From NCBI RefSeq assembly GCF_027409185.1, contig NC_084475.1, positions 18,992,130-19,056,129 of the forward strand: a stretch of 64,000 nucleotides of DNA, given 5' to 3'. A program made the position numbers and the translations under genes. The DNA comes from Cynocephalus volans (lineage: Eukaryota; Chordata; Mammalia; Dermoptera; Cynocephalidae). This document shows positions 38,401 through 46,013 of this stretch, one piece after another. The notes beneath the pieces were generated by a model. It searched no databases. It saw only the letters and a program-made list of their open reading frames with translations, and had not been told where the DNA came from. Position 1 is the first letter of the stretch. Every line of letters begins with the position of its first letter.

Positions 38401-41400
38401 TCATCCCTGTGCTGCGGCAAGGCTCTTGCTAAGCGTGAGGCACCCAACCCAGACAGCCTGTGCCACAGGCTCCAGGCGCCCCCACGCACAGGAAGCAGAA
38501 AGCCTCGGCCAGTCTTGGCATGCTCAACCTCCTTCCCTCTGTGCCACATCAAACAGGGCCTGGGGTTTTGTACTTCAGCTCCATTCCTTAAACTCACAAA
38601 TGCCTCATTATTCTTTAGGAAAAGCTAGCAGAATAAAATGCTTCCTCAATAAAACAAAACTGGCAACTGTTCCTTTTCTGGGAAAGGCCGGAAGCTCTCT
38701 TGAGAGGGAAGTCGTGTCCACTCTCACATCAGAGTGGAAAAGTGGCCCCCAGTACCAGTCGTCGGCCTCATCGGGGTTGCCGGGGTCCAGGGCAGGTCTT
38801 CCAAAGTGTGGGCAATGCCAAGGAGCCGCAGTCGCAGGGGCCTCTGCCGGTGCCCTCCAGTGCCAGCTCAGCATGCTGGGGGCAGGTTGCAGCTGTGCCC
38901 GGGCTAGGGCACCTCCTCAGCTTGTTCTCAAGAGGCTGCCCTGGGATGGGTCCCCTTTCTCCTGCCCTGTGCAGGGACAGTGGCTCAGACGGGAGCAGGA
39001 CTTCAGGGAGAAGAAAGAGGAGGACGGGCGGCAGAGGCCCGTGAGAGCCAGAGGTAGGCGAGGCTTTGTGCCTTTGAGATCCAGGTCGCTTCTCTCCTGC
39101 AAAGGCAGCTCCGGAGGCGAGCTGGCCATGCCAAGGCGGTGGGGTCCAGCAGCGTGAAGGCTCCCTGCGACCTGCCTCCACTGCAAACGGTCCTCACCTC
39201 TCAGCTGTCGTCCTGGATGGCAAGATGCGGTGGGTTTCTCTGGACTAATTCTCTTCTACTCCAGACACTGGCAAATTCTCCCCAAGCCAGGATGGCTCCT
39301 GCAGCAGAACAAGTCTCTCACAGAGTCAGGAGGAAGAGAAGCAGAGAACAGAGAGCACAACTGGAGCAGAGGCGGGAGACTCCAGCCACGTGGGGTCCCT
39401 CTTCGGTGTGCACATCACAGCCTTTACAAATGCTGCTTACACTATCAACAAGACTTTTACAGAAATATAATAACAAGAAGGATGTGAAAGTTCATATAGA
39501 AAATATATATATATGAGAGAATAATCCAGAAAAATATGAAGGGGAAAAAAGGGTAATATAATGGGGGTAGCTACCAGAGATTAGAGCGTGTGAGGCTGCT
39601 TCAGTAATTGAAACTGCACTAGAGAAGAGAAAGACCAGAGGAGAAACTCGAGAAATACTGAAGCACCCAGGTACACTTCCTTCCGATCAGTTAAGAAAAA
39701 TAGGATTATGCAGTCAATGGTGCTGGGGCAAATAGCTAGCTAGCCACTTGGGATAAAACTAAGCTGAATGCCTACCTCATTTAAATCTAAATAAATTCTA
39801 GCTTAATCAAAGAATTTTAATGAAAAATAAAACTATGAAAATTCTAGAATAAAACATGGATTAATATGGTCATAATCTTGGAGAGTGTGTTCGATTTTCT
39901 ACATTAAAATGAAAAGCTTTTGAATGGAAAATAAAATCCTGTAAGCCAAAAAAGGTAAACAACTAGGACAACAAATTCACAACCGTGTTATAAAAGGTTA
40001 ATTTCTTTAATTCACAAAGAGAGCAGCATAAAAATTAGTAAGATAAAGATAACAGACAAGCAAAGGAGATGAGAGGCAGATTACAGAAAGAGGAACACAA
40101 ATAGCCAAACGTGAAAAGACGCTCAAACTCAGTTTTTCAAAAACGCAAATTGAAACATGAATAATATGCTATTTTCATTAGCCTGGTAGAAATCAAAATA
40201 TTTGAAGATACAAAATACTGTCAAGGGTGTGGGGTAACACAGCAGTCTCCTGCACTGCTGTGGAGTCTAAACTGGAGCAACCTTCTGTACCACCAAAGCT
40301 TAAAATGCACACACTTTTTTTTTATTTGAATAAATTTTAAAATTGATTCTTAAATTTCATTTAAGAATTCACTCAATGTGCCAAGAAAAAAAAGAAAGAA
40401 AGAAAGAAAGAAAAAAGAGCTGGCCAGTTAGCTCAGTTGGTTAGAGTATAGTGCAGATTACACCAAAGTCAAGGTCCAAGGTTTGATCCCTGTACCAGCC
40501 AGTTGCCAAAAAAAAAAAAAAATTTACCCAATGGATATACTCCCAAAATTGCAAAATAACTGAATATTACTTCTACACGATTCGGTGATTAAAAAGAATG
40601 AGGTGATCTATAGATGCTAATATAAAAAGATCTCTGAGACACATTCAGTGACACAGGACAGCACAGAATACTGTGTAAAAATCCCTTCTTCACATAACAC
40701 AAATGCTTGCTAAATGCACAGAAAGCTTCTGAGGAGAATGCACTTGAACCCGTCAGCATGGTCACTCTTAGAAACAAGGACAATAGAGAGGGGACGGAAG
40801 GGGACTCTTCCTTTTCTGCCTTTCTGCACATTTAGATCCAAAACTAACACAAAATTTGATGCGCACGGTTTTATTCAGACAAAATACGGAAATGCCGCCA
40901 GCCACTTACATGTGCTCAGGCTGATGCACAACTATCTTTTGTGGGAGAAACACCCCTGTGCTCTGCCCTGATGCCCGTGGAATACCTGCTGTAACTGTGC
41001 CCATTCTGCTATGATTTCATATGTGTCTTTCATCTGAATTCTGACTCAATCCTGACTCTTAACAGAAAATACAGAGAGAAAGAGACGTTAGACACCAGCA
41101 AGAAAAGCCACACTGCAGGAACAGCCACTGACTTGGAAAAGAAATTCACTGGACCTTTCCTAGGTTATAAGCTGTGCTTCTGTGATTCCTCTGGAGAGTA
41201 AGGAAGACTGTGACACAGGTCAATAGATCGTTTCCTTAAGGAAGGAAGGAATGTGTGGACAAGTCCTCCCCCACCAGCAGACCTGCAGGGCCCCTGAGTG
41301 ACCTAGGTCTATAGCGTCAAACACATCATGGAGCCAGGGAACCAGTAATGTATGAAGACATGAGCTCATCATATCTCAATGGTGAATGTTTAACTTAAAT

Positions 41401-44400
41401 TCCCAGCTGATTCTGGTGCAGTCTTCAGAGAGGCCCTCCCGGGCAATGGCTTTTATTTGCAGAGCTGACCAAGGCTGGACTGGATAACTTCTAGAGAACT
41501 TCATGGCTCTAAAAGTCTGTGATTACACTGCTTTTAGTGACTCTGTCCCAGTTAATTACATCACAGCTCCAGCTGCAAGGTGAAACCCATGTGAATGGCC
41601 CACAAGGTGAAATTCTTCAGAAGGTAAACAGGAAAGGTGGCAGCAGTCACAAGAGTCCTTTTACAAAAAGGAAACCTTAGCTAAGCCGAAAACAAACAGA
41701 AGAACAGCAGAAACAAGACACTGTAAATTCAGCAAAGTGGCCTTTGGAGGAGTGTCAGAATCCACGTGAAACACAAGAGATGGAAGCCACAATAAACTTC
41801 CAGAAGGTCTGGCCCTTCCTCTCTGATTTAACCTGCAGCAAACTGTATGTAGGTTCTGTCAACCCCCAGACACACACGTACTCCAGTGGACTTTCTGGAC
41901 CACAGGGAGGGCTGAATGAAAACTGGAATGTGTATGTTTCCCAGGGCCACTCCTGCCCACCTCTGGCTCCCGTCTGGATCTGCAGCACGGAAGCCAACTT
42001 CATCCTCACCTCAACTGACTGCTCTGCAGGCTGACGTGGACTCTTAATGCCCCGCACCTGTGCCTGCCACAACCTACAATACCTGCCTCTTCCTTCCACC
42101 AATTCTGGATTCTGAGAAAATTCCACCTGCTGCCTTCCACATCCCTCCTGTCTAACTGGACTTTGGGTCCAGACCACTCTCAGCCAGCCCTATGCTTTTA
42201 CATTCCATAACAAAAGAGAAAACTCAGGAGGATACAGGAAGTCTCAGGCAAAGGATAAAGTCAGCTTTTTTCAGAGGGGCAGAATCCAAGCCCTTGTTTC
42301 TGGCCACCATCTTCATCAAGAAGAAAGGGCCATTCTAGCCTCTGTACACTGCTGTGAGCATTCATCTCTGGTGGACTCAACAGGAAAGCCCATGACATTC
42401 AAACCAGAATGAGTCCCCCTCAGAATTCATTGCAGCAGATGGTGATACAGGTTTTTTGCTATGAGCTGTGCTTTGTACAATGCCAAACATGCTCCTGCTT
42501 AAAAATAAAGATGTAACCATTTTTGATTCTGAAAAACACAAACTTGATCCATAAGGAAGGGAGTGAGACATACCTATGCGGATATTAATTTATAGTCACA
42601 GCACCCTAAGTTTTCCTGCCAGTACCTCAACCTAGGCTATCACAATCATGAGGACTGCATTAAAAGAACAGGATAACGTGGTAAGTTAACATCAAGGGTA
42701 ACATTTTTGATGCAACCTGAAAATCCGACTTCGTTTTAGAGGGGCACTATATTTAATTCTGTTTGACATATTTTCCTATAAGTAATACTATTTTATACCC
42801 ACATGATATCTATGGCTTAAAATGTTTTTTCATTTCCATTTTTTTTTTTAACTTTACAACAAAGCTCAACTATGAACTCTGCAAATTTCCTGACGATGAA
42901 CTGTGTACTATTCCCACCAGTTTACAGATGAGGTAAGACTCAATGAGCATAAATAATCGACCTAAGGTGAGCTACTAACAGACAGAGCCCCATTCACTCT
43001 CAGGGGTGCTGCTGCTCCTCGACTCTCCTCTTACTGAGACACAGAATCACTTCAGCTCAGCATTTACTGAGCATCTGCCGTGGCGCAGCCTGTGCTTGGA
43101 GCTGAGATTTAAATAGCTCGAGTCCCTGCCCTGTGACAAACGAGAAGGCCAGCAGGGAGAGGTGTGGAAACCACGGCGGCGTGTGTCCCGAGTACCCAGA
43201 GAATGCCCGGGGATGCCAGGGGGCCTCAGGAGGGCAGCCTCAGAGTCAGGACTTGAAGGACCAACGTGTTCCCCAAATGGAGAAGCAGAGAGGGTGGCAC
43301 ATACCAAGCAAGGGCAGGTGCTGGGAAGTGACCATGGGCGCCACAGGTGAGGGCCCAGGGGACGTGGGGACTGGGCTGGCACCAGGAGAGCTCAGCGCCT
43401 GCTTGTGAAGGGCTTGGGGCTGCGCCGAGGAGTGGGGATTCCATCCCAAAGAGAGGGCTCAAAGGCAAAACAAGGGGCCTGAACATAAGACATAAGATTA
43501 AACACCTAAAAAACAATTTCACGGCAGTAAAGAAAACGGTGCCCGATTAATTGCACTGGTTAATTCTCACTCTTACACACCCATACTGACTACTGAAAGT
43601 CCATGAACCTACGTGCCCGGGAAGGGCGGCAGGGGAAACGACAGTGGATTTGAGGTCAGTGCCCAGGAAAGGACTGACTTCTTCAAAGACAATTTTCAGA
43701 AACTCCCACTTGCCCTTTGTCAGGCGCGCTCTTCAGGGCGGCAGACCTGGTGACAGCAGCTCCGTGGGAAGCGGGTGCTGAAACTGCATCCCCTCCCTGG
43801 GTCCACTTGTTCCCTTCACTTTCCCATCTGCCCAAATGCCCTCCAAGAGAGGGGCGTCTAGTTCAGCAGTGGTGAAAAGGGCAACACCGGGCCGGCGGGT
43901 TAGCTCAGTTGGTTAGCATGTGGCCTTGTAACACCAAGGTCATGGGTTCAGTCCCCCGTAAAAACATAGATAATAAAAGGAATGCCCTCCTACTGTCCCA
44001 AGTAGAAAACAGGAGGAAACACCCCAGGAGGGGGTGAGGGAGGTGGAGAAGCACCTGGGTTCCTTATTCAAAGCGAAGCTGCCCAGTAACCCTGTCTCTA
44101 AAACCACTGCCCTGAAATCGTGCTCCACCCCATCATCCCATGGGCTCAAGCGCACATCCAGGGTAGTTCATGTTGAATTTTGAAGCCTCTAGGATGGCTG
44201 GCGGCCAATGACCTATAACCCCTCTGACGCAGACTTTGAAGAGACTATAAAACAGCACCTCCTGGGTGGGTCTGAAGCTAGGCTCACCCAAAGGACCAGC
44301 AGCAGATAGCGTGAGGAAGCAGGATGACCAGAGGTCACGGTCACGCCTAGTGTCCCAGCATAATCACTACAGTGTCCTCTCCCAAAGGGACCAAAGACCT

Positions 44401-46013
44401 TGGCCAGTGTGGACTCAGCTGTCAGATACCAAATCTCACAAGTGGGCGGTTCAGCCCCACCTGGAATTGTCCCTCACTGTGGTCCCCCTCTCCAAATACA
44501 AAGGTATTGTTATAAACACCTGTGTGTCCCTCTCTTCCAACATCTTTCACACATGGTACAGCTTTCCAGATCATCCCACGGACACTGTCTAGGGTAGTCT
44601 GCACTCAGAGGTGAGACTTTTTTTATTTATACATATTTATGGGGTACAGAGTTGACTATCAGTGTTTGTGTGCAGTATGTGATGATCAAATCAATATTAT
44701 TAGCACGATCATCATTACAAATCGTAATTACTTTTTGTGTCCCTTACCCAATTACTCCCTCTCCCCCTCCCATTTTCCTACCTCTATAACTATAGGTCTG
44801 TTCTCTCCTTCTGAAAGTTCAACATTCTATCATGGTCTATATTTATTTCTTAGCTCCCACTTATGAGTGAGGACATGTGGCAGATCTTTCTGTGCCTGGC
44901 TTATTTCACTTAACATGACTTTCTCCAAGCTCACCCAGGTTGCTGTGAATGCCAGGATTTCACTGTTTTTTATGGCTGAGTAGTATTCCATTGTGTATAT
45001 ATAGCACATTTTTCTTATCCAGTCAGAGGTGAGACTTTAACATATGTGTTCTATAGCGAACCAGAGGAAAAAAAGCATAAAAAGAACCCCCAAAATTTAT
45101 TGTAACTTTCACAAAATCCACCTTGAAACATACCCTAATATTTATTTCAAACCTATTCATATCACTCATTACTAGCTACAAACAAATATACATTTTGCTC
45201 TGTTTTGTCTTATGGCATTAAAATATCGCCATCTGATGAAAGGATCACAAGAAAATACACACACATCCACACACAAAACTCCTGCGACTGCAGAAAGTTC
45301 GGGAGCCCTGGTCCTGGATGCTTTAAGACACAGTCCTGCCGCAGACAGAACGTCACCCCATTACTCACCAGCGCTGTTTACGGTATGGGTGTGGGGAAGA
45401 GGGAGGAAGTGCACAGACCCGGGGAGGCTGCAAACAGTCCCTGCCCAGTGCCAACAAAGGAAGACCAAATCAGCTGTGTCCTTCCCTTGGTTACATTTTA
45501 TTGAGTAAAAACAAGCATCATTCATCCTGAATCTCACTGGTGCCTTCAATTGGTCTCTGACATCTTCACTTTTCAGGGTCAGATTTGTTCAGGATATTTG
45601 TGCAACTCCCGGAGCTTCTGACCGACTGTTACTCAGGGGCAGGAAGCACAGACACCATCAGCACATGCAGGCGGCCCCCACCCCCAAGAAACACCCAGGA
45701 AAGCAGAGACTATAGTGCGCGGGGGACCTCTCTGGTTTAACAACACACTACTGGTACCTTATTCTCTCTCTCACACTCACAACCCACGAGAGCCTCAGTT
45801 TCTTACCCACTAAGGCCCCATGTAGTCTTTCTCCTGAAACAGTGAGATAAAAACCAGAGTCTAGGTTGGTCCTTAACTCCTCCCCGAAAGGCCCAGTAAA
45901 ACTGTCCTCGCAGGCTTTCACCGATGTATCAGAAGAGATACTTAGAACTCCACCCACGTGCCCCAGGCCTGGGGCTGCAACTCACCATCTTCCTCCTCGG
46001 TTTTAAGGACCAT
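2398..46013 (-). CDS. CYTH1: Cytohesin-1 gene, full coding span from an alternative first exon to the stop
   Basis: Cytohesin-1 activates ARF GTPases (ARF1, ARF6) at the plasma membrane by nucleotide exchange, and its PH domain binds phosphoinositides. Thirteen exons join in frame to 399 residues, or 400 with the microexon; the family is usually about 398-400. Order: N-terminal coiled coil (about 12-65), Sec7 domain (about 75-204) with the catalytic glutamate finger at Glu159 in [14 protein letters not shown] domain (about 262-379), and a polybasic C-terminal tail ending [10 protein letters not shown]. The choice of CYTH1 over CYTH2 and CYTH3 rests on [54 protein letters not shown] and the STKRH end. 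All introns have GT/AG ends and matching phases. I compared with family sequences from memory, not by a search. The stop is TGA at 2398-2400. Confidence 0.97.
3039..3166. repeat. Minisatellite, four copies of a 32-base unit
   Basis: Four tandem copies start at 3039, 3071, 3103 and 3135, each close to GGCGGCGCTGTCCCTCGCAC followed by GGGAGCAGCAGA. Copies 2 and 3 differ by only a few bases. It lies in the last CYTH1 intron, about 560 bases upstream of exon 13. Confidence 0.9.
4185..5700. repeat. Three MIR fragments in the last CYTH1 intron
   Basis: 4185-4300 (plus) has CCCCAGTTTCCTCATCTGTG. 4925-5075 (minus) has the reversed form. 5600-5700 (plus) has CCTCAGTTTCCTCATCTGTA. These are ancient tRNA-derived SINEs found in all mammals. 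Confidence 0.65.
6028..6182 (-). CDS. CYTH1: CYTH1 exon 12, C-terminal PH domain
   Basis: The acceptor is AATTCTCAG and the donor ATTAA|GTAAGT. It is 155 nt and encodes [20 protein letters not shown], then [20 protein letters not shown] and [11 protein letters not shown]. It includes the PH C-terminal helix with its conserved Trp. The human form I recall has KCIK; this sequence has KSIK. Confidence 0.97.
6812..6883 (-). CDS. CYTH1: CYTH1 exon 11, PH domain
   Basis: The acceptor is TGTTCTGTAG and the donor CCA|GTAAGT. It is 72 nt, phase 0 at both ends, and encodes [20 protein letters not shown] followed by SKKP. The SKK sequence is the CYTH1 form; CYTH2 and CYTH3 have PRK here. Confidence 0.97.
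8411..8480 (-). mobile_element. Degraded tRNA-Ile-derived SINE fragment
   Basis: The minus strand has a GATCCCCCGTACTGGCCAGC tRNA 3' end followed by TGCCAAAAAG, the typical tail of this SINE family. The 5' part is rearranged or lost. Confidence 0.55.
8580..9305 (-). mobile_element. Possible L1 5' UTR remnant, antisense
   Basis: The minus strand starts near 9305 with AAGGTTAAGGTGGCAGATTG, like the start of an L1 5' UTR, and continues GC-rich toward 8580. The assignment is by general resemblance only. Confidence 0.3.
10362..10446. mobile_element. 85-base palindromic mariner-type MITE
   Basis: Inverted ends (GGTCTTCAGAAAGGTCATGG against CCATGACCTTTCTGAAGTAC) flank a short AT-rich loop containing TTATCTTTTAATTCT, with TA at both borders. 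It is the same length and core as the copy at 50920-51004. Confidence 0.8.
10969..11045 (-). CDS. CYTH1: CYTH1 exon 10, PH domain phosphoinositide pocket
   Basis: The acceptor is GCTCTGCAG and the donor CACG|GTGAGTGC. It is 77 nt and encodes [20 protein letters not shown] then FEYTT. It carries the basic Lys/Arg motif (KTWKRRW) of PH strands 1-2 that binds inositol phosphates, just after the glycine loop whose length the microexon sets. Confidence 0.97.
14097..14099 (-). CDS. CYTH1: CYTH1 3-nt microexon, diglycine/triglycine switch
   Basis: On the minus strand a pyrimidine-rich stretch and CTCCAG precede GAG, followed at once by the donor GTATGT. Inserted between exons 9 and 10 it changes Leu-Gly-Gly-Arg to Leu-Gly-Gly-Gly-Arg. 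Cytohesins are known to have 2G and 3G variants that differ in PtdIns(4,5)P2 versus PtdIns(3,4,5)P3 selectivity. The phase fits exactly (G|GA G|GT). It is about 3.05 kb from exon 10 and 2.07 kb from exon 9. Splicing itself is inferred. Confidence 0.8.
14768..14871 (-). pseudogene. U6 snRNA pseudogene, near full length
   Basis: The minus strand matches U6 along its length: a GCTTtGaCAGC-like 5' hairpin, then TGCTAAAATTAGAACA, then CAGGATGACATGTAAATTC and GGCATTCCATATTTTT. The length (104) is close to U6 (106-107). Many substitutions, including in the catalytic ACAGAGA region, mark it as non-functional. Confidence 0.85.
16165..16276 (-). CDS. CYTH1: CYTH1 exon 9, Sec7-PH linker and PH strand 1
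   Basis: The acceptor is TTTATCCCAG and the donor CTCG|GTAAGAGG. It is 112 nt and encodes [20 protein letters not shown] followed by [17 protein letters not shown] plus the first base of a Gly codon. This phase-1 end is where the optional 3-nt microexon is inserted. Confidence 0.97.
16680..16828 (-). CDS. CYTH1: CYTH1 exon 8, C-terminal Sec7
   Basis: The acceptor is TTGTCTTTAG and the donor CTCCGG|GTGAGC. It is 149 nt and encodes [20 protein letters not shown] and then [16 protein letters not shown] to PEELLR. The second conserved Sec7 motif (NTSLHNPNV to FIAMNRGIN), which binds the ARF switch regions, is intact. Confidence 0.97.
17187..17299 (-). CDS. CYTH1: CYTH1 exon 7, catalytic glutamate finger of Sec7
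   Basis: The acceptor is CACCACTCAG and the donor ACGG|GTAAAC. It is 113 nt and encodes [20 protein letters not shown] and on to the Cys-rich CQCNN motif. Glu159 of this isoform is the glutamate finger that displaces Mg and the GDP phosphate in ARF exchange. The segment I recall as GVFQST reads GMFQST here. The donor GTAAAC is weaker than the consensus. Confidence 0.97.
18105..18185 (-). CDS. CYTH1: CYTH1 exon 6, Sec7
   Basis: The acceptor is TTCTTGATAG and the donor CTGCG|GTGAGTA. It is 81 nt and encodes [20 protein letters not shown] and NLVQAL, flanked by split Arg codons. It belongs to the Sec7 helical core that precedes the catalytic loop. Confidence 0.97.
18510..18628 (-). CDS. CYTH1: CYTH1 exon 5, N-terminal Sec7
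   Basis: The acceptor is TTTTTCTAG and the donor GAGAG|GTAAGACC. It is 119 nt and encodes [20 protein letters not shown] onwards to GDYLGE. It starts at phase 0 after the two lysines of exon 4 and ends with two bases of Arg. It forms the first helices of the Sec7 fold. Confidence 0.97.
18960..19026 (-). CDS. CYTH1: CYTH1 exon 4, coiled coil to Sec7 linker
   Basis: The acceptor is TTTTACAG and the donor AAAAAG|GTAAGTGG. It is 67 nt and encodes [20 protein letters not shown] plus KK. I remember this position as VAMGRKKF in cytohesins; here it reads VAVGRKKF (Met to Val). Confidence 0.96.
19027..22707 (-). other. CYTH1 intron 3
   Basis: It contains a 17-base direct repeat (TGGGAGGTTTTGAAAGA at 19069-19085 and 19119-19135), a poly(A) tract near 20398-20419, the large antisense L1 at 20750-21800 and the duplicated half exon at 22564-22650. 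Confidence 0.65.
20750..21800 (-). mobile_element. Old L1 3' region, antisense
   Basis: It contains hallmark reversed L1 3' sequence: TTGAATTGCTGGGTCACAGT, AAACTGCCAAACTGTTTTCC, GTGTGAAGTGGCACTTCATG and TTGCCCATTTTTTATTTGGG. It is heavily diverged with no usable frames. Confidence 0.75.
22564..22741 (-). repeat. Tandem duplication covering the 3' half of CYTH1 exon 3 and its donor
   Basis: Unit 22564-22650 (87 bases) repeats unit 22651-22741 (91 bases). Each holds the last 34 exon bases and the following intron. In the extra copy (exon part 22617-22650) one exon base differs and the donor is GC instead of GT. The 4-base length difference lies around a CCA-rich stretch of unit 2. Confidence 0.92.
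22708..22772 (-). CDS. CYTH1: CYTH1 exon 3, coiled coil
   Basis: The acceptor is TTTTGTAG and the donor AACG|GTGAGTC. It is 65 nt and encodes [19 protein letters not shown] plus EE and the first two bases of the next Arg. Its last 34 bases have been copied into the downstream intron (see the tandem duplication at 22564-22741). The true donor here keeps GT. Confidence 0.96.
22930..23065 (-). repeat. L2 3' end fragment, antisense
   Basis: It contains TTCAACAAACACTTACCGAG and CTCAGAGAGTTTATAGTCTA, reversed LINE2 end. Similar reversed pieces occur at 48280-48370 and 55755-55900. Confidence 0.5.
23600..25240. repeat. Three MIR fragments flanking exon 2
   Basis: 23600-23815 (minus) has ATTAACTCATTTAATCCCTA and GTGAGGAAACTGAAGTTCAA. 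23850-23975 (plus) has CTATTTTCTCACCTGTAAAG. 25045-25240 (plus) has GGGCTGCTGTAAGGACGAAG and a GTGCTTAGAAAGAGCTCAAA end. Exon 2 lies between the second and third. Confidence 0.65.
24132..24214 (-). CDS. CYTH1: CYTH1 exon 2, start of the coiled coil
   Basis: The acceptor is ATTATAG and the donor CAG|GTAGGG. It is 83 nt, opening with two bases of the valine codon, and encodes [20 protein letters not shown] through DIQ. This heptad-like segment forms the N-terminal coiled coil that mediates dimerisation and binding of partners such as CASP/cybr in this family. The stretch matches CYTH1 rather than CYTH2 (PDLTPEER) or CYTH3. Confidence 0.96.
26742..26845 (+). mobile_element. tRNA-Ile-derived SINE monomer
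   Basis: It contains GGCTCTCTTGGGAGAGCGTG, the anticodon-arm region TGCTGATAACACC, the B box GGGTTTGGATCC and the tail GGCCAGATGCCAAAAAAATA. The first bases are degraded. Confidence 0.75.
27040..27431 (+). mobile_element. MaLR-type (ERVL) solo LTR
   Basis: It ends CTGTAAGAAATAAATTCTGT, AATTACCCAGTTTCAGGTAT and CAACAGAAATGGACTACACA, the characteristic 3' end of mammalian MaLR LTRs. The internal CTTAATCCCCACTGTGACAG and GGTGACTGGATCAGGAGG also fit. No internal retroviral genes are present. It is an ancient, diverged copy. Confidence 0.75.
27425..27525 (+). repeat. L2 3' end fragment
   Basis: GTAAAGTCCACAAGGGCAGG and GGTACCCAGCACTGGGCCTA match the end of LINE2. It directly follows the MaLR LTR. 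Confidence 0.55.
31565..32065 (+). repeat. Two MIR fragments
   Basis: 31565-31725 contains CTCTGGGCCTGGGTTTCGTC and an end like CACAGTAGATGCTCAAATG. 31935-32065 contains GTGTGACCCTGGGCAAGTGA. Both are typical MIR core and tRNA-derived sequence. Confidence 0.65.
32690..33072 (+). mobile_element. Old L1 3' end
   Basis: It contains TGATACGTGCTGTTATGGAT, GGTGAAATAAGCCAGTAACA, ACTGTAGGATCCCCCTTATG and TTACCACAATTAAAAATAAA, the typical end of ancient L1M elements. Confidence 0.75.
33076..33180 (+). mobile_element. tRNA-Ile-derived SINE, second-unit type
   Basis: GGGCCAGCCCATGGCTCACT opens the unit, followed by TGCTGACAACACC and GGGTGAAGATCCCCTTACGG. It is directly downstream of the A-rich 3' end of an old L1, suggesting insertion into the L1 tail. 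Confidence 0.75.
34386..34405. repeat. Poly(C) tract of 20 bases
   Basis: Twenty consecutive C residues (G run on the minus strand), about 300 bases from the CpG island. Confidence 0.95.
34690..35235. promoter_or_regulatory. Internal CpG island
   Basis: About 550 bases are strongly GC-rich and dense in CpG, unlike the flanks, with many SP1-like GGGCGG/CCCGCC stretches. It lies in the large CYTH1 intron between exon 1b and exon 2. Mammalian CpG islands usually mark promoters, but the direction is not settled. On the minus strand, donor-like sites occur at 35088-35093 (GTAAGG) and 34742-34747 (GTAGGT). On the plus strand there is CAG|GTGCGC near 34985-34993. Confidence 0.75.
35059..35082. repeat. 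CCG/CGG trinucleotide repeat, 8 units
   Basis: Eight uninterrupted CCG units (CGG on the minus strand) lie within the CpG island. On the minus strand the repeat begins a few bases downstream of the GTAAGG candidate donor. Confidence 0.9.
35465..35632 (+). mobile_element. L1 3' end, same family as the copy at 44621
   Basis: It shares CTAATTATCCCATTTGATCA and GATAGTCAACTCTGTGCCCC-type 3' UTR sequence with the 44621-45022 element, ending in an A tail at about 35617-35627. The exact 5' boundary is uncertain. Confidence 0.7.
35662..35872 (-). mobile_element. MER20 hAT-Charlie DNA transposon
   Basis: The minus strand reads from a CAGTGGTTCT terminal repeat through AATGTCTGGAGACATTTTTG, GTTGTCACACC and CTAGTGGGCAGAGGCCAGGG, a clear MER20. 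It lies about 430 bases from the CpG island. MER20 copies are known as enhancers in some tissues, but no activity can be read from sequence alone. Confidence 0.8.
39670..40900 (+). mobile_element. Old L1 ORF2/3' remnant, interrupted by a SINE
   Basis: Diverged ORF2-end sequence (CAATGGTGCTGGGGCAAATA, TAAAACATGGATTAATATGG, TCAAGGGTGTGGGGTAACAC) continues past the SINE into TATACTCCCAAAATTGCAAA and a 3' end. Frames are broken. Confidence 0.65.
40389..40521 (+). mobile_element. tRNA-Ile-derived SINE preceded by a GAAA microsatellite, nested in L1
   Basis: A (GAAA)n run at 40390-40414 is followed by CTGGCCAGTTAGCTCAGTTG, a B box GGTTTGATCCC and a 14-base A tail. L1 3' sequence appears on both sides (TTCACTCAATG before, TTTACCCAATG after, a possible imperfect target duplication). 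Confidence 0.75.
42870..43150 (-). repeat. MIR and L2 fragments
   Basis: 42870-42995 shows reversed MIR (AGTTTACAGATGAGGTAAGA). 43057-43150 shows reversed L2 3' end (GCATTTACTGAGCATCTGCC with GAGTCCCTGCCCTGTGA). Confidence 0.55.
43889..43965 (+). mobile_element. tRNA-Ile-derived SINE monomer
   Basis: It opens GGGCCGGCGGGTTAGCTCAG, close to an intact tRNA-Ile 5' half, with B box GGGTTCAGTCC. The tail is short and A-rich. Confidence 0.75.
44621..45022 (-). mobile_element. 5'-truncated L1 with a perfect 16-base target duplication
   Basis: The minus strand reads from ATGGAATACTACTCAGCC (end of ORF2 region) through the 3' UTR to TATAAATAAAAAAA. TCAGAGGTGAGACTTT is identical at 44605-44620 and 45023-45038. 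The perfect duplication indicates a comparatively recent insertion. Confidence 0.9.
45986..46013 (-). CDS. CYTH1: CYTH1 alternative first coding exon (1b)
   Basis: On the minus strand an ATG at 46011-46013, with A at -3 and G at +4 (strong Kozak context), opens MVLKTEEED plus one base. It ends at a GTGAGT donor (45980-45985). An in-frame TAA lies four codons upstream, so the start is well defined. The phase-1 end joins exon 2 to give a GTT valine and [19 protein letters not shown]. The length and acidity resemble the usual short N-terminus (MEEDDSYV). I faintly recall a human isoform beginning MVLK, but cannot check it here. Confidence 0.82.

Larger units (their letters stand above)
35873..45985 (-). 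other. Large CYTH1 intron, 5' part
   Basis: Between the CpG island and exon 1b lie MER20 (just outside), an L1 remnant with a nested SINE, a SINE at 43889, MIR/L2 fragments and the young L1 at 44621. 35873-39660 and 40900-42860 show nothing recognisable. The longer open frame at 38369-39157 on the plus strand lies in moderately GC-rich sequence and has no family motif. Confidence 0.55.

Noticed and set aside
38369..39157. 262-codon open frame on the plus strand
   Set aside because: It shows no recognisable domain, codon bias or splice context, and opposing frames are also open. It is best read as chance in GC-rich intron.
40418..40520. Possible tRNA-Ile gene
   Set aside because: The clover-leaf is broken by mismatches, it carries an A tail and it resembles the other SINE copies, so it is a SINE and not a tRNA gene.
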